Source of the DNA: Lunularia cruciata
Taxonomy: Eukaryota; Streptophyta; Marchantiopsida; Lunulariales; Lunulariaceae
NCBI GenBank assembly: GCA_948567375.1
Contig: OX419760.1
Span: forward strand, 31,062,001 to 31,126,000
Reading direction: 5' to 3'
Length of the DNA: 64,000 bases
In this document: positions 1 to 10,929 of the stretch, in pieces
Numbering within the stretch: the stretch's first letter is position 1
Layout: each line of letters begins with the position of its first letter
The notes under the pieces: model-generated
What the model was told of the DNA's origin: nothing
Databases searched by the model: none
The model's input: the letters and a program-made list of their open reading frames with translations, nothing else
Translations under genes and position numbers: made by a program

Positions 1-1034
1 TCTATAGCGCATGCTGCGATGGACTCTATCCAGTCCTCTACCGCGTCGCTCTGCATCCCCCGTTCTTTGGACGGCCTAAACTCTCATTTCCTCATACCCC
101 GTCTTGTAGGTGGTCGATTACCTGATGTATGATATTTCTTGACATAGCTGTTATCGTTTACATGTTGCTTACTAGTTTTATACATATGTTGCTCTTCAAA
201 TGTTTCCTATTATGCCTTGGCTTAAGTTTACATTCGATTTGTTCACTTGATCTCCCTTACGAATTTAATACTCATCTCGATTTGCACATATCATGTTAAC
301 ATTTCATCTAGATTCATACCATATTTACATTTCATCAGCATTTCACATGCTTTTAATGAGTTCTGGATCCCCCGTTATTTGAACAGCTTCTGTCCTTACA
401 CGTATACGAGAACAGAAGCCGTTCTGGGAACGGGTTATCCAGAATTCAGGAAATGCAAATGATCGGTAAGCACGATGTATATGATTCACAGTGCTAGGAT
501 AGTGAGAAATCCATAAGGTAGAATGCATCGAATGTAACTTGAAGCAAAGGCATAATTGAAGCAAATTGAGAATAACATATGACTAACAGACTAGTAAACC
601 ACCGTGAAATCGAGAACTCTATGCAAACGACTGCGAGAAATAGGAAACGCTATGTAAAAGACTGCCAGTAAGCAGTGCGTAAACGATAAAAATTAAAAAC
701 GTGGGCTGGAGTCGGGTAGGAACACTGTATACACAAGAGGTCGAACCCATGAATTAGGCAAAGAGCGAAGGAAAAATGATAGGGAGCGAATTAGCTGAGG
801 AATGGAGGAGTGGAACAGTGCGAGAGCTATAGGATGGTGTGGCTGCAAAAACCTGTCGAAGTGTAACAGGGTAACGAGAGCGAAGCGAAATAGGACAGGA
901 TATAAAGTCAACAGCAAGCGCTATGGACGCTTGAGCCTGAGACGCTAAACAGCAAAGGGAAGCAGAAGGCGTCCATATATATATATAGATCCTTCAAGTT
1001 GAAAAGATAAAGAAAGTGAAGTGAAGATACGTAC
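1..1034. other. Unassigned sequence downstream of exon 6 of the saccharopine-dehydrogenase-like gene
   Basis: No exon of the neighbouring minus-strand gene could be recognised here, although its C-terminal half should lie in this direction. The stretch holds a foldback repeat (358-447), a short AT run near 975-988 and pyrimidine-rich sequence on the minus strand. Positions 1-75 contain a short open minus-strand stretch that I could not identify. It may be a long intron, or foreign DNA inserted in the gene. Confidence 0.4.
358..447. repeat. Imperfect inverted repeat (foldback)
   Basis: The left arm 358-395 and right arm 408-447 are near reverse complements: both contain GTTCTGGAT or its complement, then CCGTT, then AGCTTCTGT or its complement. 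About 12 nt separate the arms around ACGTATACG. It could be a MITE remnant or a transcribed hairpin; it is not explained by any gene found here. Confidence 0.7.
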
Positions 1035-2697
1035 CATCACGGTAGACTACAACCTCTTCCCCCAGCAAGAGAAAGCTCGTTGCAAGAATAGTGGGACCTG
1101 CTCCACCCGTACCTGCGGTGTAGTAAGAGTACCTGAAAACAGTTGTTAGTTAAGTTCATCCAGATGCCTTCAACATCTCTGTCTAACTCACCTAAGCGTG
1201 AGAAGACCTACCTTTAAAATAACATCTCTTAACAAGGACGAAAAAGCAGCTGTTTCAAGTAACATACCGAATGCGCGCAGGTTGACTATTCGAAGCTTCT
1301 TGATTCAATCGAATAAGCTCCGCCGCCATAACTGCACGGTGAGCAGATATATGTAAGATAAAAACAAGAACTTTCGATACAGCTTCGTCCATCAAATTCA
1401 ACCCATGGCCGATATTAATCTGCCAAATGAGTCTTTTCAGTATTTTTAGGAAGAGGTGGACTTACTGTTGCTGACACCAGGATAAATTCCGGAGGTTGTG
1501 ATTGCGGGGACATTGGCGTCTACAGCTTGCTGATGATAGCTCTTGGCTAGCTTCGAAAAGTCTTGGTCATCGCAGACATCGATGTATGGAGTCTGGACAA
1601 CAAAACCGATGAGAAAAACAATGTGACTGTCATAAGGGCAAGTTGTGAAATCAATCAAAGGCAAGAGGCAAGCTAAATTTATGAGCTCCTTGAGTGAAAC
1701 TCGGTTTCGAAGAATGAGTGAGGTGAAAAGACAGAAAATTGTGGACGCGTATCACATTTTAAGGTTTATCAGCCAATGACAGGATGTAGTCAGTTAGAGA
1801 GATAAGGAAGGTAGTAGACACAAGAAGTTGGACCTTGGTAGCTAGTGCAGCCTCCAGAACCTGACATTCAGTTCGTCTCTGGAACGGACCCGCTGCGTGT
1901 ACAACCAGATCGACCTCTGCACAACGAGGCTTTCAGATATACTTGTATGTCTCAGTGGAAGGAATTTCCTAGCAATACACATAACTTTTAGAAGTTTCAG
2001 GCGCATTCCAGGCCCGACCACACTCACCGGGAGAGCAAACCTAATACACAATTACTACAATTCCTGCTTCTTCCACAAAGAGCTAAGTTACTCCATATTC
2101 AGATGCTACACTCTAGTTCTCTCATTGTCAGCAAACTTAGGGTTGGAAAACGAAAGTACCACTCAAGATCGACTTCAGCTTCTCGGAATCTTCAAAATCA
2201 AATTGCGAAAACCGAGCACTCTCGCCGATCTCCTTGGCCAGAGCCTCTCCTTTTTCTCTGCCACACATCAAGTCCTTCCGTTAAATTAGGAATAACTTGG
2301 ACACGTACAGTTCCTACTCATATCAACATTCGAGTGGTGCTACTAAAGCAAATAACAAAACTTCACGTCCTTTAATCTAATGTGTCCAAATCCATGAAAC
2401 TGAGTGAAATCCGCACCGATTACGACCAGCTAAAACAATCTGCACTGACGGGTCAGTGGCTGCCAAAGCTCTGGCAGTAGACCCACCCACGCGTCCAGTT
2501 CCTCCCAACACCAGAACCCTCGCTTGCTTCGAGAACTTCCCATCCTCCTTAACCGCAGTCTCTTGCTGACTGCTAATGCTACATCTCACCTTCAAGCAGC
2601 AACCTCCACGCTTCTTCACGCCTTCACAGCGTAATCCTCTCTGCTTCACTCCCACCACAGAAGAGCTACCGAGCATGAAACTTCTGGAGAGCAACAT
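1035..2697 (-). CDS. Saccharopine-dehydrogenase-like oxidoreductase, N-terminal exons (partial)
   Basis: Six exons can be joined on the minus strand with consistent phase and GT/AG borders: 2697-2417, 2257-2160, 1916-1834, 1592-1466, 1331-1268 and 1132-1035 (751 nt, about 250 codons). Residues 1-65 are basic and Ser-rich, like a plastid transit peptide. A Rossmann motif VLVLGGTGRVGG follows, then LAGRNR at the end of exon 1. Later exons carry VDLVVHAAGPFQ, YIDVCDD, GIYPGVSN and TAGTGGAGPTILATSFLLL, all characteristic of the plant saccharopine-dehydrogenase-like NAD(P)-binding family (Arabidopsis At1g50450 type). The start is the first ATG in frame. The reaction in plants is not established, so lysine catabolism should not be assumed. 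The exon 3 donor (GTCCAAC) is weak. The remaining ~180-200 C-terminal residues were not found in the window, so the gene is either interrupted by a very long intron or truncated. Confidence 0.88.
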
Positions 2698-3929
2698 TTC
2701 GCCTCTCCAGGTGAAGAAACAACCTTCGATATCGAGCCCAATTAGTGACACATGACTCGAAAGTCCGCGCAGTACTTCTCGTGCCGGGTAATCTCGACCT
2801 CCGGTTGACAATACTGTCCATAAGCTTCAGCGTCATCTTCTTCTTCTGCTGCGATGCTGCTTTTTGGGAGAACTGGAGATTAGGCTTCCGATTTCCGAGG
2901 GTTTAAGTCGAACCAGCAAATGCTCGATCCTCTACAGTGACACGTGGCTTCGACCTCATTCGTCGTCTACCACCGATTCCTCCCGCTGACGTTCTTGTGG
3001 CGGAGAGTGATGAGTTGCGGATCCCTTGTGAGTTAAAACAAAACACGGTAGGTTAACTTAACTCTCTTTAGGGGTTTCATGCATTGACTTGAAAGTTATA
3101 CTATTTAAGGCATATTTGAATACGATATGAGATTAGAAGTGATTGAAATGAGAAAAAGCGACGGCGTGTGAAACAAGAAGTGATTGAAATGGATGTTATG
3201 GATTTTGCAAATAGTATAATTTCCGAGAGATGATTATCTATTCTCATATTATAGATTTTATAACGTTATTGGTGAGATGATTATTTAACTAAAATAATTT
3301 CCGTATTTGAAAATTAGACAATCATTTTTTAATTTATATTATTTACAAGGTTTGGAGACAATAATAATTTCTTAAAATTGATGTTATTTATTATTTTGGA
3401 TAGTATAGCTATTTATTTTCCAAAAATAAAAAATAATTTTATAATCTTATGATATTAAAATATAATTCTTTTTAACATTTTGAGTTTTATGTTTGTTTGC
3501 ATTTGCTAATATGCATATTTGTCACCTTTAGAGTTCTAAGCCCTTCTCTATTATAGTTCTCGAGGATTATGTACCCATTCACTTAAGTCTTAAGTCTGCA
3601 TTTGTTTAAGTATGCATCTCAATTAACTGCATAGTTTTTTTTATTGAATTTTCCCAAATCAATACAATATTTTCTCAGTCAAGGTTTACTTATGGTAAAA
3701 TCATTTAAAGTCATTTGAGTGTTCTTTTTTATTGCTATCAAGCAATAGCAAAACTACCACTCCGCTAAATATGCCTTGTAGTAAACAATGCTAACTTAGC
3801 TTGATTAATCTGATGAGGCAACAAGAACGGTGAATTGAATTGTGAAGCTCTCATATCAACTTCAAGGTTGATAATGTTTTGCAAGGTGTTCAAAATAACC
3901 TGCTAGTGATCAGTTTTGGCCATGTTTGC
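2698..3929. other. Upstream region of the dehydrogenase gene and AT-rich spacer
   Basis: 2698-3000 is moderately GC-rich and should contain the minus-strand promoter and 5' UTR of the dehydrogenase-like gene. From about 3050 to 3700 the sequence is strongly AT-rich and has no coding pattern on either strand. No gene or repeat family was recognised. Confidence 0.5.
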
Positions 3930-4354
3930 TTTGGTTGGTAAATGATCATTCTCGATAACTAATTGACCTGGTACCGATTATGATAACTAACTGCACTTCA
4001 ATCAGATTCATCATCATCAATTTTGAGTGTAGCTTCCATTGCTTGGTCAATTTCTTCAATGAGAGTGTCTCTAAACAAACTTCTAGTCATTATTGTTGTC
4101 ATTTAGACATGGTTCATCCTCATTGAAAATTGAGGAGTCACCATTGTCATTATGGATATTACAATTGTGCAACACATTTGCAATCTCAATGTCTTATCAC
4201 TTTCAAAAGTGTTTATCCCATTATCTCACAAAGTTGAGAGTATATCAACTTTTTTGAAACAATTCTTCAAACTTTTTGTGGTTATTTTGCTCAAGCAATA
4301 TTCACCAAATTAGCAACGTCTAGCATATGTGATAGCCTATCATAAGCAACTCCT

Positions 4355-4715
4355 TGTAATATTATAGTTGAACATATTATCTAGAGGTGGAAATTTGCTT
4401 GGTAATATCTTTAGGGATGTTATATATGATGGTCTAAGTAGATCAAATAGAGGTGTCACCAAAAGAGTACTCCCACTAATAAAGGCAAAAAACACCTTGA
4501 AAACTCTAAGGCTAATTTGGGAGGCCTAAACAAATAAATTAGGCCTCAAAAGATTGAATTTCCTTTGAGAAAATTGTTGTTACCTTCTTCACCCCCTTTG
4601 TTTGTCTCATCAAGATCTTTCCAATGGTTACTCATCCATGGTATGTGAGCTTCTTACAAGAATATTCCCAAAGATTCACTTTTTCTTGTGTTTCTCTTGT
4701 CCTCAAAACATTACA
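4355..4715 (+). mobile_element. Solo LTR, B family, shortened
   Basis: Begins TGTAATATTATAG and ends CATTACA, matching the ends of the B-family LTR (29336-30088). It contains the shared segments for TATATGATGGTCTAAGTAGATC and ATTAGGCCTCAAAA, but is only 361 bp because of internal deletion. It is flanked by a perfect 5-bp target duplication, CTCCT at 4350-4354 and 4716-4720. No internal element sequence is present, so it is a solo LTR inserted into the transposase remnant. Confidence 0.88.
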
Positions 4716-5242
4716 CTCCTATGGCTCCTCATTCATTTTTTGAAGCTGCTAATATAAGCTTATCTTCCAAGGTTTGTGGATTGTCATGAGGTGCAAGGAT
4801 TTCCTTCATTAACAAAGACTTGTAGCACTTTTTAACTACAACAATTGTACCCATATCCATTGGTTGCTTCCATGAGGTGACATTTGGAAAAAAAATCCAC
4901 TCAAATACTATCATTTTCAAAAGCTAAGGAATGCTTAGGTGCATTATCAAGAATCAAGAGGACATTGTGTTTGGTCAGCTTTCAAAGATATGGCTCAAAT
5001 ACCTCATGAAACCACTTGTTGTACATTGTAATGCTAATCCAAGCATTCTTTTGCTAAAAATAAAATATTGGCCAAAAATTTCCAACAATACAAGTTGGCT
5101 CCTTTACTTTTCCAATCATTGTAATCAAAAGATGCTTCTTCTCTATCACATTGCAGCAAAACAACATGGTGTTACTTTGTCTTTGGACTTCTTTCTCCCT
5201 CTTACTATAAAAAGGTCTTAGGTGGCAACAACATCGTGTACC

Positions 5243-5827
5243 TCTAATACTAGTAGCTAGATATAGTATTTAGAGGTGGAAATTGGCTTGGCAACATCTA
5301 GAAGATGTTATATATGATGGCCTAAGTAGATTAGATAGAGGTGTCACCAAAAGAGTACTTCCACTAATAGGATAGGAGCCAAAAATACCCTAAAAACTTT
5401 AGAGCCAAGTTCAAAGGCTTTAAACAAATGAATTAGGCCTTGAAATGGATAGATTCCATCTCTTTTAAGGTTGAGAAAGGTTTCTCCACACATTTTTTGT
5501 CTTATCAAGAGCTTTACAAGGGTACCTTAATCATGCAATTTTGAGCTTCATATAGGAAGATTCCCTCTAATCAAACTTGTTTGACCAACCAAATAGGACA
5601 AGGACCAACATGTCACCTATCTATATAACTAATCTAAGGTAGGAGTTTGTTCACATGTCACCAATCCATGTATCTAATCCAAGGATGGAGCTTCCTTTGA
5701 GGGGATCCTCTTCGCTATATAATAAAGACAAGGTGTTCTTTTGGAGCATCGGAATATTGAATGTGAAGCTTTGTGTTTTCTCTCTTGTGTTTCTCTTGGA
5801 GGGTTCTCATGTCCTTGTAGTATCACA
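5243..5827 (+). mobile_element. Solo LTR, B family
   Basis: About 585 bp, related along its length to the LTR at 29336-30088, including the TATATAATAAAG promoter-like stretch near 5716. Its first dinucleotide has decayed from TG to TC; it ends GTATCACA. Flanks GTACC (5238-5242) and GTAAC (5828-5832) look like a target duplication with one change. It splits the minus-strand transposase remnant between its first and second catalytic blocks. Confidence 0.85.
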
Positions 5828-5890
5828 GTAACATGGAATAAGACGGTAGAAAAGACCTATTTCATCCATATTATACACAATGTCATGCCT

Positions 5891-6190
5891 CATTTATTCT
5901 CAAGTGTCCAATTTTGTTAAATTTTTCTACTTTTTTGAGGGAAAAAGAAACATATTATTATGTCTAGGTAAGAAATCACTTAATGTGGTATTATTTAGCT
6001 TCAGCTTTGTATACACCAAGTTACAAAGGAGATGACCTTGAAGATCTTTGTTGCCATCAATCTTCAACTTGGAAGAGTCATCTTTGAGGAAGAATTTTTT
6101 ATGCACACTTTGGGGTTTATATCTCTATGGTTACTTGTATAAATAGAGTGATCATTATCTCAATGGAAGCAGCTTCACAAAGGTTTTCTA
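5891..6190. other. Transposon-derived spacer
   Basis: Minus-strand sequence directly upstream of the first catalytic block of the transposase remnant. It probably belongs to the same DNA transposon, but no motif could be placed with confidence. Confidence 0.35.
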
Positions 6191-6194
6191 TTGA

Positions 6195-6560
6195 CACCAA
6201 CTTTATGTTTGTAACCTTGTACTCATTTCTTGTTTGTAACCTTGTACTATATTTCTTGTTTGTAACATTGTACTCATCTCATACTAAGACCTCATATTAT
6301 TCATATTATATTTATACCTCATACTCATCTCAGACTCACACCTTGTACCTCATCACTTCATACTTATACTCAAATACTCAAGCCTTCTATCCTACCTTGT
6401 ACTCCTTGTCTTGTACTCACACCTTGTACTTGTACTTGGTCTCTGACCTTGTAAAATTTTGTTCTCATACTTTGTACCTAACCTTGTAATTTTTTTCTCA
6501 TACTTCATTTCTTTTGTTTCTCATATCTCATACTTTGTATCTCATATCTTGTACTAGACT
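6195..6560 (+). repeat. Degenerate TTGTACT / CTCATACT array
   Basis: A pyrimidine-rich stretch in which CTTGTACT, CATTGTACT, CTTGTACCT, CTTTGTAT and CTCATACT recur at irregular short spacing at least ten times. It creates a spurious open frame on the plus strand made of Thr, Leu, Tyr and Ser. Best read as a decayed short tandem repeat. Confidence 0.7.
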
Positions 6561-7789
6561 ATCTTGCACACCATCAATAGCTTCATACACCATGAGCAAC
6601 ATCCAACTTTATCACAAATGACTAATTTTTTTTTAGAATACGACAAGGTAGTTTTTGCAATTGTAGTCTATGATATTTTATATCTCTACATATTTAGTAC
6701 ATAATAGTTAGGTTACAATATGAAGATCTTGTATTATGTCTTTGACTTGATATAATAGTGGCAGATGACAAGTTAAATGGCTCAAGTGGCCATACCATAT
6801 TGCCTACACCCACTTAAGATTAGGTTTAGGGTTAGACAAGTAGATAAGGTGTGATTAGCACTGAGCAGCTTAGATGTAATTAGGGATTTCTAGTACATTG
6901 TAGCCATTAGATTTCTTTGGCGGCTAAGTAGGATTGTATATAAGGCTTAGATCTAATGTTCATGGGGTTCATTTGGTGCATCTTTTCATTGCCATAAATG
7001 AATTTTATACCATCAAGATTGTCAAGTTGGTGTATGTGTATTAGTTTGCACTTTGTATGAGTGATTGCATGATGGATTGAGTGGGAGTGAGGAATCTTGA
7101 TGCATGAGCAAAAGCACTTGAGTGAGGGAAGTCATTTTTGTGGAACTAGAGTGTGCAACTCTAGGGTTTATAGAGGTCAAGAATGATACAAAGATAGGTT
7201 TCCAAACACCTAGAGTATCATAAAGTAACACCACCTATAAGATTCAATAGCATAGTCATTCAAGACTTTTGTGATGTTGTGCCTTTTGGGAAGGGTGGAA
7301 CATTATATCATAATCATAGTTGTCAAAGTTATTGGGATCCTTGGGAGATCTTACTCTCTCTTAATTTGCAAGTTCTAAGACACTATTAGTAAGACATCTT
7401 AATACTATCAATTTTGTATGACCTAAACATTATGATGTGAGTGCATATCATATTACTTATGATTGCTTCAATGATAGTTGTCATGAATTTTCCTGAGCAA
7501 CAAGGAAGGTACAAAAATCCCAAGGTGAGGTGACCTTTGTTGCAAATATGAACCATCACAATCAAGAATCCTCTAGATTAAATCTATCAAGGGTGTGATT
7601 ATTGGTGATTCTCTCCTTTTGTAGTGCACCATAGGTGGTGACTCTACCTTCTTCTAGGAGTGGTTTCTGTCCAAGAGGTTAAATACGCAAGAATAGACAA
7701 CTTATGACATTGTGACACTTTATCTTTATTTCTAGTCATTTCCAACACGTATCCTTGAGAGAAGAACTTGTTCTTATAAATTATATTAT
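6561..7789. other. Unrecognised intergenic sequence with LTR-like promoter block
   Basis: No protein similarity was recognised on either strand. A TATA-like GTATATAAGG near 6934, preceded by about 200 bp of moderately GC-rich sequence, resembles the 3' part of a plant LTR. No partner repeat, PBS or TSD was found, so this is only noted. Confidence 0.3.
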
Positions 7790-8240
7790 AGTAAGTTTAC
7801 ACTAAGTCTCCATAACACATGATGGATCATATTGGTCAATAATTGACCCTAACTCTCCAAGCACTTTAAGAATTTCAAGGTCATTTTTGTCAACTTCACC
7901 CCTTCTCTGGAAAAATTGATGGAATGCAAATAACATCGATGGCAAAATCTGATGAACCAACACTAAGAGACTTTAAACCTATCTTTTGGGATTCCTAGAG
8001 CTTGAGCAATTTGTTTTGCTTTATGAGAAATGAAAATTGGTGGTAATACAAGACTCATTCAATGACCAACATCAATCCATTGAATTAATTTATATTTGAC
8101 TTTAGGAAACATTGCCTATGACACTTGTGAAGTAGTCTATTAAGTCGCTTGATCTACAATTTGTGCTCTTTAACAAACAACATTTTAGTTTGTGGATTGT
8201 CTTTTCATCACCGTCAAATTGGCAAGCAATGCTTTGTGTG
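7790..8240 (-). pseudogene. CENP-B-type HTH fragment of a pogo/Tigger transposase
   Basis: The minus strand near 8045-7960 reads HKAKQIAQALGIPKDRFKVS followed by a stop and WFIRF, the second helix-turn-helix of CENP-B/pogo DNA-binding domains. Upstream (8135-8060) is FPKVKYKLIQWID, the block that precedes it. Downstream (7915-7810) is LEILKVLGELGSIIDQYD, the linker to the catalytic core. Frames are broken by stops. It may be the N-terminal half of the remnant at 3930-5890 or a second copy; both are on the minus strand in the expected order. Confidence 0.7.
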
Positions 8241-8416
8241 GATGGAGGTTAGGTTACTATAATAAAACTACTATTTCCATTCATTTGTCTTTCATTCAAA
8301 TGCGGGCCTTTGCCTTTGCGCTTAATGGTACATTGGGAGCTCAATATGCAAAATGAAAGTTAGTCAAGCACATTCTATGGACACATCTATTTGTAGTAGA
8401 GTTTAGAAATAAGGTT

Positions 8417-9047
8417 TGTCATGCATATATACATTGCTGTACAATATGCATCTTTATCAACATCATACATTATAGAAGTGCAACTCACATATAAGTCATA
8501 CATGAACTCTAATGTGCCATAATAATCAATTTATTTTTCCATTTAAATTGCATTAAAAATAGATCCTTGATCCTTCATTCAACAATCTGCCAACAATTAG
8601 GCATTGATTATAATCAAGCCACACCTATTCTAGCCAAGAGACTATAGATGACACATTGGCCTTTTTCCACCATATCCAAAAACTTGAAAGCTAAACATTA
8701 CAAAAGTGAGCTCTCTAGAGCTACACTTCAAAAGTATACTCTTTGCTTGACCTAGGTCTCCAATCCTAATGGCATTGTTGATGGCACATTTGATGGTGCA
8801 AATGGTGCAAGTGATAATGGGTCTCACCATCATTTCAATATGAAATCGGACCACCAACAAGCAATCCAAAGTAACTACCAAAATAACATTGACTGCCAAC
8901 ATTACTACTCCAACATCTAAGAAAACTAGTTTTGGTGCTACAAATATCATGACAATTGTCATGTATAGATATGTTGCTACATAATATATATCACTATCAA
9001 CATTATACACTATAGAAGCACAATTCACACATAAACTCTAGAGTGCA
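8417..9047. repeat. Repeat X (8513-8954) flanked by ~95-bp direct repeats
   Basis: 8513-8954 aligns along its length with 44689-45123 in the same orientation. On the left copy it is bracketed by direct repeats of about 90-100 bp, 8417-8512 and 8957-9047, both starting TGTCATG and sharing CTATAGAAG or ATTATAGAAG and AACTCTA. The X pair may be the LTRs of the degraded minus-strand element D, or an independent short element with terminal repeats. Confidence 0.6.
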
Positions 9048-9249
9048 GAAGTTATCTTCTTAGTTGGTGATGAGGTCCCTCTAACTCCAAATAGCCATCT
9101 ACTCCAAGTATGTGATATGCCATATGGTGAGCAAGGATCAGGAGGTCAGGTTCTCTTGAGCCCTATCATTAATTGCTTGTTTGCAATCTAAACCACATAA
9201 AAGATGAACTAGTTATAGGTCAAGTACATCTAAGACATAACCACTATCC

Positions 9250-9720
9250 TTGAGGAACCATTATGGGGGAGGAGTCAAACATGCCATATGCAATCCTCTT
9301 GAACTGCTATCACACACCAACATAGTAGTAGCTCCACCAAGAGAGCCACATAACATATATTGTAAGCCTACATGTACAAGTGCCAAGCTTGGGTCCATAA
9401 TGCTGTCAATGTTTGGGAGGTGGCATGTCACACAATTGCACACGTGATGCTTCCAAAAAACACCATTTTGTCCTTCCAACATGAGGACTCCGAAAGGCAA
9501 AGTCTCACAAACTCTCAAGATAGTGCACTTTGTAATAACTTCAAGTGTTGTCTATGCAATTTGTGGTAGATATACGTAATCACATGGATAAAATTGATGG
9601 ATTGAGGATCTATAACCTCCTCCTTGACTAGAAACATAGTGTGAGGTATCCCTATGCTAAGCAATTGCAAAGTTTTTAAAGCCATTGGAATCAATCTTTG
9701 TGAGATATCTACCCATTAAG
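9250..9720 (-). pseudogene. Element D integrase C-terminal tail with PHD-finger-like motif
   Basis: The minus strand shows a cytoplasm-to-integrase tail with CDYVYLPQ, then in the open frame 9518-9261 VLMLEGQNGVFWKHHV, CHLPNIDSIMDPSLALV, and a Cys/His cluster MLCGS-x6-MLVCDSS-x4-HMACLTPP. The spacing of Cys, Cys, His, Cys matches the distal part of a PHD finger; one or two of the expected Cys look mutated. This domain takes the place a chromodomain has in chromoviruses. Inference: it once bound chromatin to guide integration. Confidence 0.65.
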
Positions 9721-9789
9721 GACATGTACTCACCCATATATCTAGATCATCCAAGTCCAAAAACTACAAAAAAAATTGACAAATGGTTG

Positions 9790-10560
9790 TAGGTAAATCT
9801 AGATCTTGTCCATAGAGTAGAAATTAAGGAAAGAAGGATGCTACAGAGGGTTGTTGGCTAAACCAATAGCCCATGGCCAATCAAGGTAACTATAGATCCT
9901 AATCTCCCAAATGGCCTCTCTACAAACCATACTTCTACAATCCTCTCTTCACTATTTGAAGCACTTTCTCTACTAAGCCATTTGTCTCAAGGTGATCTCA
10001 CGAGGTTATACAGTGATCAGTCAAGGTATTGTCACACAAGACCTTAAACTCTCACATGAACTCTATACCTTGATCAGTCAAAACCTTAGCTTGTGCACCA
10101 AAATGACTAAGAACCCAATCCATGAATGAGTAAGCCATCCCTTCATTGGACTTGTTAGGATGTGCCACCAACTCAACCCATTTGGAGAAGTGCTCCACCA
10201 TAACCAAAACATACTGATGATGTCTCTAATCAATGGTAAAGGTCCAACAAAGTCCAAACTCCAACAATAACCTAATCCCATGATAAGAAATGATTGTAAC
10301 TATAGTGTAGGAGCATTAAATGATGCTCTAACTTGCTCACAAGCCATACATCTTGCAACAAACTACTATACATTGGTATGCATACCATACCACTAATAAT
10401 GACTCTAGAGTAAGCTATGTGTACACTTGACTCCAAAATGTCCTAGCTCTTCATGAGCATGACATGCCAATTGTGGTCTTTAAGATAGAATTGGTATTCC
10501 TTGCACTCTACCATCCTCCTATATGAAGGTTTTTGCCTTCCAATCTAAACAAACCAGCTT
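9790..10560 (-). pseudogene. Element D integrase core remnant
   Basis: Open stretch 10281-10078 gives WSLDFVGPLPL, the first Asp block of a retroviral integrase core. In the adjoining frame are QYVLVMVEHFSKWVELVA and KVLTDQG, the second Asp block near 10090. NGLVEKVLQIVK near 9990-9960 supplies the Glu block. Stops typical of C-to-T decay interrupt all frames. Non-functional. Confidence 0.8.
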
Positions 10561-10929
10561 GTTGAAGAACACAATCTCTCTCTTTGGCACCAATTATGCC
10601 ACTCACAACACCAATGCAAAGATAATCCATCATAAAATATCATCATGAATGTTTCACAAACCTATACCAACATCATAAATCTAGAGGGTCCTCTAAATCT
10701 ATAACCTCAACAACTTCTCCTAAATGTATTAGAAGAGATACTACCAAGGCCTCAAAAATATACATAGAGAAGTAGATGCATGCCAACTTGGCACCATCTC
10801 CTCATCTATCTCACCATGCTAACATGCTCTGGTCTAACCTATTGGTTGGGATATAGGTTTCTACTCAACCCATTCATATCATGGTTCATCACTCTAGGTT
10901 TGTGAATAATCGTGGAATCATACTTTTGT

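Larger units (their letters stand above)
3930..5890 (-). pseudogene. pogo/Tigger-type DDE transposase remnant, catalytic part
   Basis: Read on the minus strand, the order of a pogo/Tigger (DDE_1, CENP-B-related) transposase is visible in shifting frames. About 5880-5830 gives VYNMDEIGLFYRL, the first catalytic Asp block. About 5210-5150 gives RGRKKSKDKVT. About 5000-4950 gives LILDNAPKHS, the second Asp block. The open stretch 4920-4729 gives NVTSWKQPMDMG, the conserved downstream block. Acidic C-terminal-like sequence lies near 4110-4000. Several stops and frameshifts break it, and LTRs at 5243-5827 and 4355-4715 interrupt it. Sequence on the two sides of 5243-5827 joins into one protein order, which confirms the nesting. 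Non-functional. Confidence 0.8.

Noticed and set aside
6127-6489. 120-codon plus-strand open frame rich in Thr, Leu, Tyr and Ser.
   Set aside because: It is produced by the TTGTACT/CTCATACT repeat array and has no domain or codon pattern of a gene.
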